From: Gorsachius magnificus
Lineage: Eukaryota > Chordata > Aves > Pelecaniformes > Ardeidae
DNA length: 64,000 bases
Direction: 5' to 3'
NCBI GenBank assembly: GCA_034008185.1
Contig: CM067081.1
Location: 31,122,806 to 31,186,805, forward strand
Shown here: positions 1 through 36,167 of the stretch, piece by piece
Layout: every line of letters begins with the position of its first letter
Numbering within the stretch: position 1 is the stretch's first letter
Notes under the pieces: model-generated
What the model was told of the DNA's origin: nothing
Database searches by the model: none
Seen by the model: the letters and a program-made list of their open reading frames with translations, nothing else
Position numbers and translations under genes: made by a program

Positions 1-204
1 TTTACAATAAGGGTGGTGACGCACTGGCACAGGTTGCTCAGAGAAGTTGTGGATGCCCCATCACTGGAAGTGTTCAAGGTCAGGTTGGATGGGGCTTTGA
101 GCAACCTGGTCTAGTGAAAAGATGTCCCTGCCCATGGCAGAGGGGTTGGGCTGAATGGTCTTTAAAGGTTCCTTCCAACCCAAACTATTCTACAATTCCA
201 TGAT
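1..204 (+). repeat. CR1 LINE 3' end fragment
   Basis: The stretch reads as the last ~200 bases of a CR1 retrotransposon on the plus strand. It has the conserved 'ggtggtga..cactggcacaggttgc' area, the 'gttggatggggctttgagcaacctg' area, and ends in 'ttccaacccaaactattct' followed by a decayed terminal octamer. The 5' part is cut by the window edge. CR1 is the dominant avian LINE and is usually 5'-truncated, as here. Confidence 0.9.
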
Positions 205-431
205 TCAGATTAGACATTAGGAAAAATTCCTTCACTGAAATGGTTGTCAGGAACTGGAATGGGCTGCCCAGGGAAGTGGTAAATACCTTTTAAATACCTC
301 CCCATCCCTGGAGGTATTTAAAAGACAGGTAGACAAGGTGCTTAGGGCTATGGTTTAGTGGTGGGACGGCAGCGTTAGTGATTTTAAAGGTCTTTTCCAA
401 CCTAAACAATTCAATGCTTCTATGATTCTGT
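205..431 (+). repeat. CR1 LINE 3' end fragment (second subfamily)
   Basis: A second CR1 3' end directly abuts the first in the same orientation. It has the subfamily signature 'ggtttagtggtgggacggcag' and ends at 'aacaattcaatgcttctatgattctgtg'. It contains a local 15-bp inverted repeat (287-301 and 310-324) that is not normal for the consensus (see findings). No coding capacity remains. Confidence 0.88.
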
Positions 432-3400
432 GACCTGCAGTAGGACATGAGACACAGGCTTTGGAGAACAAGCCGATAGTTGATGTTTCTCTAGGGAGAC
501 CACAACATCTATGGGTTAGACTATGACGCTCTTAGCATGGCTGTCAGCTAGTCTTCATGGCTGTGATGCCATACACCAAAACAGGGTGAGCTCTGAAGCA
601 GGGAGGTCTAATGCTAACCAATTCACTGGAAATCAGTGTTAACCATGCAGCAAAGGTGTAGCCGAGTCCATCAGAAACGCTTCTTGAGAAGGCGGTGCCC
701 CTTATTACACATTATCAGACTCCCAGAAGTATTCCAAAAAGCAAGGCAGAAACTTCCAAGCAAACTGCACTTCAATCCTTCCCTTTTTTTAGTGCAAAAC
801 ACTTCCCATTAATGGCCTCACAGGCATTGTGCAGCCACTGCTGCTTTCTCTCTTCCGTTAGACACACAGTGACCTTTGCATCAGAGGTAATTAGAGGCAC
901 GTGAAAGCTTTTGCCACTGAAACCAAAACATTATCTTCACTAAAACTATAAATACTTTTTTATCATAAATAGTTTTTCATCCCAAACTAAATTGCTCTGT
1001 AGATAATGTGTAGATAATACGGGTATAATATGGGTCACCTCCAAATGACCTCACAAATCTCACCCAAATAATATTCACAATATCCATGTGAGTGTCAGAG
1101 CGCTGAGGGCACTGAGGGGCCTCACTGGCACTAGCCAGCCTCCCTGGGGGTGTGCCCAGGCAGCGTCCCCAGCAGTGATGCTATGGAGCTCAGGAGATAG
1201 GTGCCTTCCCCCCAGCACACCCCTCCAACAGGCGACACAAGCCAGAGGATACTTCCCTGCCCAGTGGTGGAAGGAGCTGGGGTGGGGGTTTGGTCCAGCC
1301 CATGTCACCTCTTTGGAAGGCAGCTTGGGGGGACACAACCCTCAGCAAAGCCAGGAATAACAGGAGTAGACCTGTTTCTTACCATGAGTGTTTGCCCTAA
1401 TGGCATCTGCTTGGAGCAACAAGTAGATCCCAGCCCAGTGAAGGCCGACTGTACCTTCCCATCCAGACGTGCTTGTGTCTCTGAGGAAAGCCACCAAAGC
1501 TGCCATTCACCCAGCCCTGACAGTGTTTCCTGCAAGATCTCTTCACTATATCGTATGTGGAAGGGCCACCGATGGAGGGGATGTTCAGACTAGCAACTGT
1601 CAAGAAAGCCTGCTGGGAGCTGAAGGAGGCCCTGGACACAGGTGGATGTGTTGACCTGGAAAGCCCACCTGTCTACCTGCTGGCAGTCATCTTCAAGGGG
1701 ACTTCCTCCAAGTTTGGGCTGTGAGAGCTCTTTCCAGAGCTGCAGGGGACCACTGGTTTTGACCTAGCTGGGACCCCAAGCTAAAGCCACAATAAAGCCA
1801 AATGTGATGGTTCAGGGTCAGGGAAGTTTGGCCTTTTTCTTTTCTGTATCCTGCTCTGTTCCTCTTGTTCTGCCCTCAATTTCTGGTGTGCCCATGGGAA
1901 ACTCACCTCACACTCTTCCTCAGTGCTCTCCTGCTAACAGACTAATGCTGGTTTGCTTGGCACATGCCAGGAAGATCCCTGTCCCATCAGGGTTGGTGGG
2001 TAGCTGTGAGAGTCAGCAGCTGAAGGCAAGCTGCTTCCTCCTAAGATGGAGTCCCAGAGGCATGAAAGCTGGCTTAGCCTACCCTGAAAGCTACACAATA
2101 CAGCCACAGGCTTTGACGTGCCTTAGGAAAGCCTGCCTGCGGTGACACCTCTTGATGATGTATGATTGCTCAAAGTTGTTGACCGACTCCCAAAAGTTCA
2201 GAGTGACAAGATGCACAAAACGCGCAGCAGGTGTTAAGGACAGATCAGTCTGGAGGAAATTCTGCTTTGTAATATACAAATCCAGTTCCCCTTAAGGGGC
2301 CTTCCCTCGTTCCAGTTCCCCAGGAAGAAATGTTATTGAAACGATAATGTAAGCATGGACCTGAAAATGCACTTCGTACAACTTGTCAGGTTCCAGAGCA
2401 ACAGTGGAGTCTCATTCTCAGCGCTCCTCAGATTCAGGGGTTTTGTCTGATCATTTGGTTTTAGTTTTTGTCTTAGCTTACACGTTTCGGACATTTTATA
2501 ACAATAAAGGAAATGCATTGAAAAAATACTGGAAATTATCAAGAAGAATGAAAGCTGCAAACTGATCTTTACTACCTTTCTGTCTGGTAAAACAGATGAA
2601 AGCAAAGAAAACCTGCAATTCACAAATTGCATTTTAGCTGGCTGGCCACGGGGTGTCACTGTTATCCCACACATGGCTTAAAGGAGAGCCTATCTCCAGG
2701 GGAATGGAACAGCTCCTGCCAAACCTCAGATGTCAGAGCTCCTGCTTTGATTAGGGGAGGACTTCCCTCTGTAGAGCCCTCAGGCTTTTGTGGCACCCTT
2801 TTGCGGCAGGATCACTTTGAAACAGGTTTTCTGTACGTATATTTTGTGTATCTGTTCTTTCACACCCATAGAAAGCTGATGGTGAGAACTGCAGAACAGA
2901 GTTGAGTAAGATGCCAGCTCCATGCAGGTGACATTTAGCTCCAGATTGGTTTCATATCAGATTTAGCTGGCACCATATCACAGGACTCTGCAGTTGGATT
3001 GAAAACAGTTAACCGATTGATGGAAAAAAACCACTGAACAAGGAGGAGAGAAACACTTTGAAGAATTTTCTTCTTTTAATATCCTTTAACAGGTCATTGA
3101 CAGTTGCCATCATGACTTTTCACTGTGGTCACTTACAGAGCTGCAGATAGAGAACAGACTTTTTAATTTACAACTGGCAAGATTATAAATTCTCCTAAAC
3201 TTGGATTTATCTATGACTACACACATCTTTGTGATCTCCAGTTTTGACAACCTATACTTAGGAATTAAACTGCTGATTCAGGTTACATTAGGGTTTGGGG
3301 TGTAATTCCATGCCATGCTATTGTCTGTTTCGAATCTCAAATGTTCCCAGTTTGGTCACTTGAGAAAAGCACCTTAAGTCACCTGCTGCTGTTATCAAAA

Positions 3401-4979
3401 GAGAGGTAATCTAAGACTACCAGTGTAAGAGAGAGGGATCAGTATCTGTGCCAGTCAGCAATGAGTTACACGTTATCTGCATACTGTCTTAAGCAATAAT
3501 TCCTTTTATTCTAAAAAATTTGCCTCTCAGTATCATTGCTTTGCGTGGCTGACCTATTTAATGCTTTCACAACATTTCCAGTCTGTCCTAACTTTTCCAA
3601 GAAGGATATAAGGTTTCATATCCCTTTTCCTTCTAGAAAAAATGATGGGGGGAGTTTGCTTTCTGTTATTGTTGGCTTTTACAAAAAGCCAAACTGAAAG
3701 AAAAAGAACTGAAATTAGTTATTTGTGAGACAATTAGATTACTCCTGCTCCACGCAGAGCACTTTTTTAGCTCTTTCAGCAAGCTGTAAAGCTCAGACAC
3801 AGTATAAACTGTCTGCAACTACTGCTTAATGACTTATTGCACGCGGTAAAAACTAATCAGTGATAACTAATAACAAGAAACCCACGTGAATAAAAAACCT
3901 GACTGGGGGCTTGTGTTCCAACACTTGTTAAAACAACTGGGTTTCTCCATATTGTAACTAAGGGGCAGGTCTGTTTTATAGTACTAAATAGGATCAAAGT
4001 TTTGTTTACACAGCTCTACCTTCGCACCATTTCCTAGCAATGTCAGGAAAGGCAGTTGTTCTTGACAGACGATTCCTTTGTGGAGCCACAAACACGAGCT
4101 GAAAATAAGTGTTGTGTATGTTCCATTTCTGGCTCTTTTAGGGCTTCCCATGGAGACTCTGATGACACTTTTCCACATATCTTCTTATTTATGCCTTCTC
4201 TTTTTGTTGCTCCAGAATTTGTACAACCTATTCAGCAGTGCCTTCCTGATGCCAGCTAAAGTCATTCAACAGTGCAGTAAGCAGGAACTTGGCAGGGAAA
4301 AATCTCTTTTTACCCTGGACCTACTGCTGTGCCTTCCTCGCCTCATATTGCAGGGCAGAATTTCTTCAGCATCACTGATTCCCTCCCAGAGCAACCCATC
4401 CACACTTGATTCCTTGGACACTGAGATGGATTTTCCTTCCTTTTTCCCTTTTTAAAAATTGTATTTTCTTCTTTAAATAGCTTTATTCTAAATTGACCAC
4501 CCCTAAAGACAGGTTGATACATCCAGTGGGCTCCACCCTACCGCTTGCTTTCAGATCTACCAGCTCCCCACTCACTGCAAACCCCAGCTGCTTTCTGACC
4601 CAGTGCAGAGTCAGGAAAGCAAGTAAATTTCAAGAAAAGCGGAAGCCATTTCCTGGTAACAACTCTGTGTTACAAAAGAACTCTCTTGGGAGGTCTAGCT
4701 TCCAATCTTCCCTTTCCTGGATCCTCCCCCGCGGCTCCATCTCCCGCTTGATCTGCAGGTATAAATACAGGGAGAGCTGTAAAGAGACAGGATTATGTCA
4801 ATGGTAACTTTTAACTGGCACTTAAAAACTGGCTGAAAACCCTATGAAGGGAGAGAAGCCTTTATGTGGCTGTGCCACAAGACCGTTAACGCTAAGCAAG
4901 CAGCCGGTTTCAGACATTACAGGCGCGCCAGCCTGAAGTAAAACCAGCACGAACCCTGCCACAGCCCTGCGAGATTCTG
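432..4979. other. Intergenic region upstream of RCBTB1
   Basis: No convincing gene is seen. Short open frames overlap each other on both strands around 1075-1654 and 1804-2145 but have no recognisable domain, splice context or protein-like composition. The DNA is of ordinary complexity with no large repeat that I recognise. In other vertebrates ARL11 or EBPL lies on this side of RCBTB1, but no ARL11-like GTPase frame is present here. Confidence 0.5.
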
Positions 4980-5424
4980 CTTGATGGCGGCTAGGGCGGG
5001 AAGCCTGGGCTGGCTGCAACCCCACCTCGCTTTTGCCTCGGATGCGGAGGCAGAGAGGTGCGGGGCGGAGGCCGTGCTACCGGCCTACTCCTGCCGCGAC
5101 CCCTCCGAGGGAAACTAGCCCGCGTAGATGCTCGCTGGGCCCGCTCCGCCAGGGAGCCGCGCCCCGAGACCTCACACGAGCCCGCGGCGCAACGGGACAA
5201 GCCCCCGGGCCCGCCTGAGCGCCCTCAGGGTGATGCCTGCGGGGACGCCGGCCGGGACAGGGGGGGCCGGGGGCCCCCCCCCCCTGGAAGAGCTGGTGGG
5301 CGGCGCCGCGCGCGGGGGCGGGAAGGGGGGGCCGGGGAGAGCCACCCACCGCCGGCCACCGTGACGGCGCGCGCGAACGGTCAAGCGGGAGAGAGGCCCC
5401 CCCTCCCCCCGCGAGGCTTGATAT

Positions 5425-5472
5425 CACGTGATGCGCTTCTCTGCCACCCCCCCGCCCCGCTACTGTCACGTG
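5425..5472. promoter_or_regulatory. Pair of E-boxes (CACGTG)
   Basis: Two palindromic E-boxes lie 42 bp apart, at 5425-5430 (context TCACGTGA) and 5467-5472 (context GTCACGTGCG). TCACGTGA is the type bound by USF and MiT/TFE factors, and CACGTGCG is a MYC/MAX-type context. They sit just upstream of the putative RCBTB1 first exon. Binding is inferred from the motif only. Confidence 0.45.
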
Positions 5473-5550
5473 CGCGGTGCCGGCGCGCGCTGCGCACCCC
5501 TTCGGCCCCCTTGGCGTGCGGCGCGCGCCGGCGGGGCAGGCGCCGAGCGG

Positions 5551-5586
5551 CCGTAACGGTCCTAACGGCCGTAACGGTCCTAACGG
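5551..5586. promoter_or_regulatory. Tandem 18-bp repeat with four MYB-type sites
   Basis: The unit CCGTAACGGTCCTAACGG occurs twice, exactly and head to tail (5551-5568 and 5569-5586). Each unit has two TAACGG hexamers, giving four at 5554, 5563, 5572 and 5581, spaced exactly 9 bp apart. TAACGG matches the MYB consensus YAACNG. The array lies about 120 bp upstream of the putative first splice donor. Occupancy is not known. Confidence 0.55.
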
Positions 5587-5589
5587 CGG

Positions 5590-5704
5590 CTCTGGCGAGG
5601 GCCGCTTGCCCCGGCGCGGAGGCCGCCTCGGAGGGAGCGGGAGCGCCCAGCCCGCCGGGCGGAGGGGCGGCGGGGAGCCTGCGGGGGGATGTCGCAGGGG
5701 CCGG
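5590..5704 (+). other. RCBTB1: Probable RCBTB1 noncoding exon 1 (5' limit unknown)
   Basis: A splice donor G|GTGAGG occurs at 5704/5705 inside the CpG island, followed by a long intron to the coding exon acceptor at 12017. The 5' boundary given is a guess because no transcript data are visible. The GC-rich open frames here are compositional and none joins in a conserved way to the coding exon. Further untranslated exons in the 6.3-kb intron cannot be excluded. Confidence 0.45.
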
Positions 5705-31541
<25,837 letters not shown>

Positions 31542-32370
31542 AACGAGGCTGTAAGTTACGGGTGTTTGTGTAGGGTCTTTTGCAGTTATAACAGGATGTC
31601 ATAACTGCAGGTAAAAGCGAGTGCTACCTGTTCTCTTGTACTGGAAGACGTGCAAGACCACAATGTAAACAAGCGTGTTCCACACTCGGGAGTGAACTCT
31701 TGTAAAAACGTCAAGCAAAATATTCACTTGCATTTAGCAACCCGGGGTGGTGGCACCAGCTCGAGACTTCAGACGGAGAGAGGAAACTCGGTGGTGTGCA
31801 GGGGATACCAGCCGGTGTCCAGGACTTACCTCTTTAGCCTAGGAAACCTCTGTTCTCACACCACCCGCTCGTGTTTGCAATTTACTTGTTGGGGTTGGAG
31901 AGTAGTCTGACCTGAGCCACTGAATGATGTCACTTAAATCATTAATGCCCTGGGATTATAGAGAAGCAAATGGCATGGATATCTCTTCCTGCGTTGGCAT
32001 GATTGGGAATGAATTTGCCATTTGCCGTGTGTAATGAACTAAGTGTATTCGGTGCTCAGAGAAGTGTGCAAAAATAATATATGCTCAAAGCCTACGCAAG
32101 TGACTTGGAAGGAAGGGGTAACTAGCAAATCTCGTCGGAAGTAAGCCTCTATATTGGGTATACCTTACTGTAAGTTGTAATGTGTACTTCGTGTAATCTG
32201 TTCAAGCAATATTTATAATGGTTAATGGAAAATTTCCCTCTTTGGTGACTTTGGATTACACTGGTTCCCTCGGAGGGGAAGGGATAGGCTGATCTGAAAG
32301 TGGGGCTTTTGCATTTTAAGCATTGTACAAATTTAAACTACATCTAATAAAATTCACTTTTTGTACCTGT
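31542..32370 (+). other. RCBTB1: RCBTB1 3' untranslated region
   Basis: AT-rich noncoding sequence follows the stop. A canonical AATAAA at 32346-32351 is followed by T-rich sequence, so cleavage is expected near 32365-32375. The end given is approximate. The open frame at 31650-31910 is not conserved-looking. Confidence 0.65.
32346..32351 (+). terminator. RCBTB1: RCBTB1 polyadenylation signal
   Basis: This is the first canonical AATAAA found downstream of the stop codon, about 800 bases after it, followed by 'ttcactttttgtacctg'. Its place upstream of the convergent PHF11 end supports its use. Confidence 0.65.
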
Positions 32371-33700
32371 TCACTTGCAAACTTCTTTGGACTTTGAAGA
32401 AAATGGCAAGCTTTTTCTTTACAGGGTGTAAGTTGCTTTATTTGAGAAAACAGAAAACCTGAAACCAAACCAGCCCCACAGGCCATGTGTTATTGAATCT
32501 GACTGATTTTGCTGTGCTTGACAAACACCTGTGGTCTCAGTTGCAGAAAATAGCAAATTTATTTGCAGGTGCCAATGCAGACCCCAGTGATTACAATCTG
32601 TGGATCTACAGATCTGACTCTCTTTCACCAGTAAGTCTGTATGTGACTGTAACCTTACAGCAGGTGGGTACAGACATACACACCTGCCATTTTTCTTGTG
32701 TGCTTTTGAGGTGTTACATCCCCACCAAATGCAGAGCAGGGAACCTGGAACTGCAGATTTGACATTTAGGTAACTGCAGGTCTAACTGTGGGGTTAGGAC
32801 CATCCCTGGAGGCATTTAAAAGACAGGCAGATGAGGTGCTTAGGGCCATGGTTTAGTGGTGGGATGGCAGGGTTAGGTTAACGGTTGGGCTTGAAGGTCT
32901 TTTCCAACCTAGATGATTCTATTATTCTAAGTTTTGCAAAGCCTAGAATTTTGTATTGTTGATAGAGGCAGGGAGCTGCTGTAGCGTGACACTGGCAGTC
33001 TGACAAAATGCTTCATAATTGCTTCTAACAAACAACTTGGTCTGGATGGCAAACTCTAGGTGAAGGGTCTAGCTTGGGGGTGGAACAGAAGAGTAGGGGA
33101 CTTGACCTCTAATTCAGATGGCTTGTCAGTAATTCAGCTTGCTGCTGTAAGGAAAAAGAGCTGACGTGAGCTTTTCTGTCTTTCCTGTGACAGCAGATTT
33201 GCATCTTTCTGCATTCCCTGTTAATAGACACATCCACACTCCACATCAATGCACTTTTGGTTTAGCGGGGGCGTTTCTAGGCAGAATAGCTGTGAGTGGA
33301 GCCGGAGTCCTTGGCTGGGGCAGTGAGCGGGTTGTGGTTGTAGCCCTGGCCAGCCAGCAGGCCTGAACGGTACAGGTGAGCGCCAATACTAATGCTTTGT
33401 TCTGCCGGGCACAGCCACTCGTTCTGCCCCGGGAGCTTATGGTCTGAAGGTTGTTACTCTCTGCTTACCGATCCCCATCTTCATACAGAGCAAGCTCAAG
33501 TTCTGAATTTTTTTTATCAGTTGTGGAGCAAGTATGGCTGTTGTAGCAGGATGGTGCTGCAGCCTGCCATGACACATGGCCTTTGACGCAATCATCAAGG
33601 CAACGGATCATGCTGGTCCTGCTCTGCTTGCTCCCGAGAGGTGAGTTAAGGCACAGACAGCATAACCCCTCCTCAGCCGCGTCCCACGGAACGTGACCGA
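32371..33700. other. Intergenic gap between convergent RCBTB1 and PHF11
   Basis: The two genes end tail to tail, about 1.3 kb apart. The gap holds one short CR1 fragment (32797-32931) and otherwise unremarkable sequence. Small open frames near 33166-33586 have no domain character. Additional downstream poly(A) sites for either gene could extend into it. Confidence 0.55.
32797..32931 (+). repeat. CR1 LINE 3' end fragment
   Basis: A 135-bp CR1 tail, 'ccatccctggaggcatttaa', 'gtttagtggtgggatggcag', ending in 'tccaacctagatgattctat'. It is the same subfamily as the second fragment at the window start. Confidence 0.9.
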
Positions 33701-33704
33701 ACAC

Positions 33705-34470
33705 ACACCTTTCTTAAAAACACTTTATTTCATTAACTTTCCCTTTTGTAGCCAAACAATGCTTTTCTGTATTCAAATAATTTTTGTAAGACAAACGGCA
33801 TGGAAGTCATATCCTTTCTTAATGGAGAAAGGAAGATACTATTGTCCATTGTTTGCTCCATTTTACATGGTACGTGTTGTTTAAAGTATGATGCCCAACC
33901 ATTTCCGGTCTGTCTGCCAACACTGTTCCACCACTGCCGTTACAGCAGAACCACTTATACATTAAGCAGTCACTCAAGAATCATTTAATTTAAAAAAAAT
34001 CAAACCTAAATTCTTGTTTATAATTCAGAAGGCTTCTTTGAGTGCAAGTTCTGCTCATTTATCTTCTTTGGAAAGCCAGAGCAGCAAAGTGATCCTTAAA
34101 ACCCCAGGGTCTAGGCAAAGCAGCGGCCGCACAGTCAGTCAGAACAGGGCTGCCGTGGTTAAAGGGGTCTTGGAAAGTGCTCTCTGGCAGCTGACCCTCC
34201 CTTGGCTCTGAGGGGAAAAAAGTCTTCACTGGAGGGCTGTACTGAGCTTTCACAAAAGCTAAATTTGGTGTGTAACCATGGTAAAATTTAAAGAAAGGGA
34301 CAACTTAAAAATATTGCAACAGTGAGGTATAAAAACATCCAGTTCTTGCTTGTGTCCCTGTCTTGGGGGGAAAAAGGGGGGAATTACTTAAGACACCGAC
34401 CAGACGTGCTCTATGGTTTCTATCATTAGAAAATCCTAAATACTGACACCGTTACAGACAGATTTGGGGG
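33705..34470 (-). other. PHF11: PHF11 3' untranslated region
   Basis: Noncoding sequence between the PHF11 stop (34471-34473) and the minus-strand AATAAA at 33729-33724. No repeat is recognised in it. The 3' limit is inferred from the signal. Confidence 0.55.
33724..33729 (-). terminator. PHF11: PHF11 polyadenylation signal
   Basis: On the minus strand this reads AATAAA, about 740 bases past the PHF11 stop codon. It is the first canonical signal I see there. Cleavage would fall near 33700. Confidence 0.55.
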
Positions 34471-34610
34471 TTATTCTGATGCTGTACTAGACGTACTAGC
34501 GGTGGTCTCTTGGGTAGGAAGGACGACTGCTTTTAAGTCCTGCAGTAGCTCAATCTTGTTATCCAGTCTTTTCCTGCTTTCCAGAAGTTCCTGGATTTTT
34601 TCCTCTGTTC
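34471..34610 (-). CDS. PHF11: PHF11 last coding exon (coiled coil and stop)
   Basis: The minus-strand acceptor is tttcataatag|GAACAG. It encodes [20 protein letters not shown], then [13 protein letters not shown] and a Ser/Thr-rich tail ending TASE and TAA. The shared LLQDLK and a Ser/Thr-rich end match the mammalian C-terminus. It joins in phase 1. Confidence 0.92.
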
Positions 34611-36134
34611 CTATTATGAAAAAGAAAGGGATAAAAGCTTTTTTATTCATATGTAACTATTACTAATTTAAAATGTGTCATATATGCATTCACACTGCTG
34701 AGCTTAGTCTGCACTAAAACCCCTGCCTTGCTGAAGCGCAATTCCCTGCACCCTTGGTCTCTCCATCCAGAGGTGACTGCGTGGTATGAGAGAGACTGGC
34801 TGACGTGCCAAAGGAAACCACAAAGCAGTACAGTTACACACTGTGTTGCCCACATACTGTAATCTCAAAACTAGCTACATTACAGATGTGATTTAAACCA
34901 TCACAGCAAATATAAAAATCACAAAATCATTTAGGTTGGAAAGGACCTTTAGCATCAAGTCCAACCGTTAACCTAACCCTGCCATCCCACCACTAAACCA
35001 TGTGCCTAAGCACCTCGTCTGCCCATCTTTTAAATACCCCCAGGGACAGGGACTCGACCACTTCCCTGGGCCGCCCGTTCCAATGCTTGACAGCTCTTTT
35101 GGTGAAGAAATTTTTCCTAGTATCCAACCTAAACCTGCCCTGGCACAACTTGAGGCCATTCCCCCTCGTCCTATCGTCTGTTACCAGGGAGAAGAGGCCG
35201 ACCCCCACCTCCTACAGCCTCCTGTCAGGCAGTTGTAGAGGGCGATCAGGTCTCCCCTCAGCCTCCTCTTCTCCAGGCTAAACAACCCCAGTTCCCTCAG
35301 CCGCTCCTCGTATGACTTGTGCTCCAGACCCCTCACCAGCTTGGTTGCTCTCCTCTGGACATGTTCCAGCAAGGCAACATCTTTCTTGTAGTGAGGGGCC
35401 CAAAACTGAACACAGTATTCGAGGTGCGGCCTCACCAGCACCGAGTACAGGGGCACGATCACTTCCCTACTCCTGCTGGCCACACTATTCCTGATACAGG
35501 CCAGGATGCCATTGGCCTTCTTGGCCACCTGGGCACACTGCTGGCGATTAATTATTTTGGTTACTAAGCCGATGTTATTTTGCCTGTGAGCCTTAAGAGT
35601 TCCACTTTCAGAATCCATTTGTACAAGGACTCCACCAATAAAGATGCATTTTCAGCCTTGAAAGCTAATGGCTCCGACTGACAGAGCAAATTTACAAGCC
35701 TGATGGATTCTAGCCAACACCACCAAAATTAAACCTAGAAAGAGATGGTTTGGGCAACTGCATTCAACAGCTGAATTCTCAAAAACGTGGCTCAAGAGCA
35801 GTTAATGTTCCTGCTCCTGGCACAACAGTTATTGCTAGTCTGCTGATGGGGCTGGCCGACATCTGGCAAAGCTCTCCCTGCCTACGTTTCTGCTTCTCTC
35901 TACCGCTGCATTTTCCTCACCTTAAAGACTATTGGAACAGGCGAGAGCACGGTAGCAGGCCTCACTGGAATTCAGAAGCATTACCATAACCTTGTGTTCT
36001 TAACTGTACGGTTTCAATGAAGCACCTGCTTGCTTTGGTAACAAAAGATGCAGAGGTATCACTCAGGGAATGAGTTTTCCGCACAGCGTGTGAGAATACC
36101 AGAGTTCAGATTTTAGTGAGAGAGGCAAAATGCA

Positions 36135-36167
<33 letters not shown>

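Noticed and set aside
1075..1654. Cluster of overlapping open frames on both strands
   Set aside because: They overlap in many frames with no domain, promoter or repeat evidence, as expected by chance.
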